Positions 13,849 to 14,485 of a stretch of DNA of 14,485 nt are shown here, one piece after another (within the stretch, counting starts at the first letter, position 1; the number at the start of each line of letters is the position of its first letter). The notes under the pieces were generated by a model. That model was given only the letters and a program-made list of their open reading frames with translations. It did no database searches and had not been told where the DNA came from. Origin of the DNA: JAEUKQ01 sp964414755 (lineage in GTDB: Bacteria; Pseudomonadota; Alphaproteobacteria; JAEUKQ01); assembly GCA_964414755.1 (NCBI GenBank), contig CAYPXH010000034.1:1-14485 (forward strand), read 5' to 3'. The position numbers and the translations under genes are program-made.

Positions 13849-14485
13849 ATGAATATATCATTTCGGCTTGCTTTGTTCTATGGATTATTTTTTGTTGCCG
13901 GTGGTATCATGTTGCCTTTCTGGCCTGTATGGCTTGAAGCCAAAGGATTAGATAAAAACCAAATTGGTTTGGCTTTAGCGATACCAGCGTGGATGCGTGT
14001 TGTTGGCAGTTTATTTTGGTTGCGGTTGGCACCACATTATTCATCATACCGTCATTTATTGATGACCTTGCTGGTTTTTTCTTTGATATCCTACGTGTTA
14101 TTTAGTTTGGTTGATTCAGTAACTTTTATTTTAATTATTGCCGCAGCCGCGGCATTTTTTTACACCCCAATTCTGCCCTTTACAGATCATTTAACCGTTC
14201 GTGTATCACAGATGTACAAGCTAGATTATGGTCGGATCCGCCTGTGGGGGTCTATCTTTTTCATGATAGCTTCCATGGGTAGTGGGATGATCTTGAAAGG
14301 ACAAAATCCCGATTGGGTTTTGTACACTATTTTGATGGCTCTTGCTTTACCAATTATTAGTATAAAGCTTATTCGTAACATGACAGAATCACATATGCTT
14401 CAGGGGCGGAATAGCAGTTATGAATTATTTAAGAATCGCTTTTTCTTAAATTTTCTACTTGTTACCAGTTTACTGCAAGGTAGCC
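13849..14485 (+). CDS. MFS transporter, HcaT/LacY-like group (partial, 3' end beyond window)
   Basis: The first 212 codons are present and open to the window edge. The protein begins MNISFRLALFYGLFFVAGGIMLPFWPVWLEAKGL, the first transmembrane helix and loop typical of the 3-phenylpropionate transporter (HcaT)/nucleoside:H+ symporter-like MFS branch. Further helices lie at about 42-60, 71-90, 92-110 and 137-158. The cytoplasmic-loop motif is DYGRIRLWGSIFF, the D-x-G-R-x-R-x-W-G-S signature of this branch between helices 4 and 5. The substrate is unknown; its place right after purine nucleoside phosphorylase suggests nucleoside or base uptake (inference). The ATG has no strong ribosome site. 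AGGGG lies too far upstream (about 20 bases), so translational coupling to PNP may matter. Confidence 0.85.
   Translation, partial: MNISFRLALFYGLFFVAGGIMLPFWPVWLEAKGLDKNQIGLALAIPAWMRVVGSLFWLRLAPHYSSYRHLLMTLLVFSLISYVLFSLVDSVTFILIIAAAAAFFYTPILPFTDHLTVRVSQMYKLDYGRIRLWGSIFFMIASMGSGMILKGQNPDWVLYTILMALALPIISIKLIRNMTESHMLQGRNSSYELFKNRFFLNFLLVTSLLQGS

Overview
The window reads as a piece of a bacterial chromosome, AT-rich (roughly 40% G+C by eye). It is most likely from an alphaproteobacterium. The ParE ends in the FIQQNAKFVKEVDI tail typical of alphaproteobacterial ParE. The half-size ABC transporter is of the Atm1 type, rlmB lies near tRNA-Tyr, and small DUF1289 and DUF1287 proteins are present. 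Broken genes and re-ordered neighbourhoods would suit a host-associated lineage, but that is inference; no species can be named from this sequence.

Left part (1-3800). A 20-codon open frame at 6-68 looks like the first residues of the signal recognition particle protein Ffh, cut off by a stop. It is followed by an intact GNAT acetyltransferase of the phosphinothricin-acetyltransferase type and then by a badly decayed second copy of the same gene (634-1174). parE (topoisomerase IV subunit B) lies on the minus strand. A small Mpo1-like (DUF962) membrane protein is read divergently from it.

Middle (3780-8800), all on the minus strand. glnA encodes an adenylylatable type I glutamine synthetase, with a strong terminator and a recognisable promoter that overlaps an inverted repeat. 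The gene most often found just upstream of glnA in alphaproteobacteria, glnB, is not there. A probable operon follows: rlmB (23S rRNA Gm2251 methyltransferase), an exported protein with four EF-hands, and an Atm1-like ABC half-transporter.

Right-middle (8800-12700). An unrecognised exported four-cysteine protein sits between rlmB and a class II tRNA-Tyr(GTA). After about 300 bases without a recognisable gene come three minus-strand genes: a zinc-free medium-chain dehydrogenase, a second type of GNAT enzyme and an exported DUF1287 protein with papain-like motifs.

Right end (12670-14485). Overlapping divergent promoters serve the DUF1287 gene and a plus-strand set. That set is a 55-residue Cys4 DUF1289 protein starting at TTG, a trimeric-type purine nucleoside phosphorylase with 6-oxopurine residues, and the first 212 codons of a HcaT-like MFS transporter cut by the window edge. 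The last two suggest purine nucleoside scavenging. I found no CRISPR array, transposase, integrase, prophage or toxin-antitoxin module.
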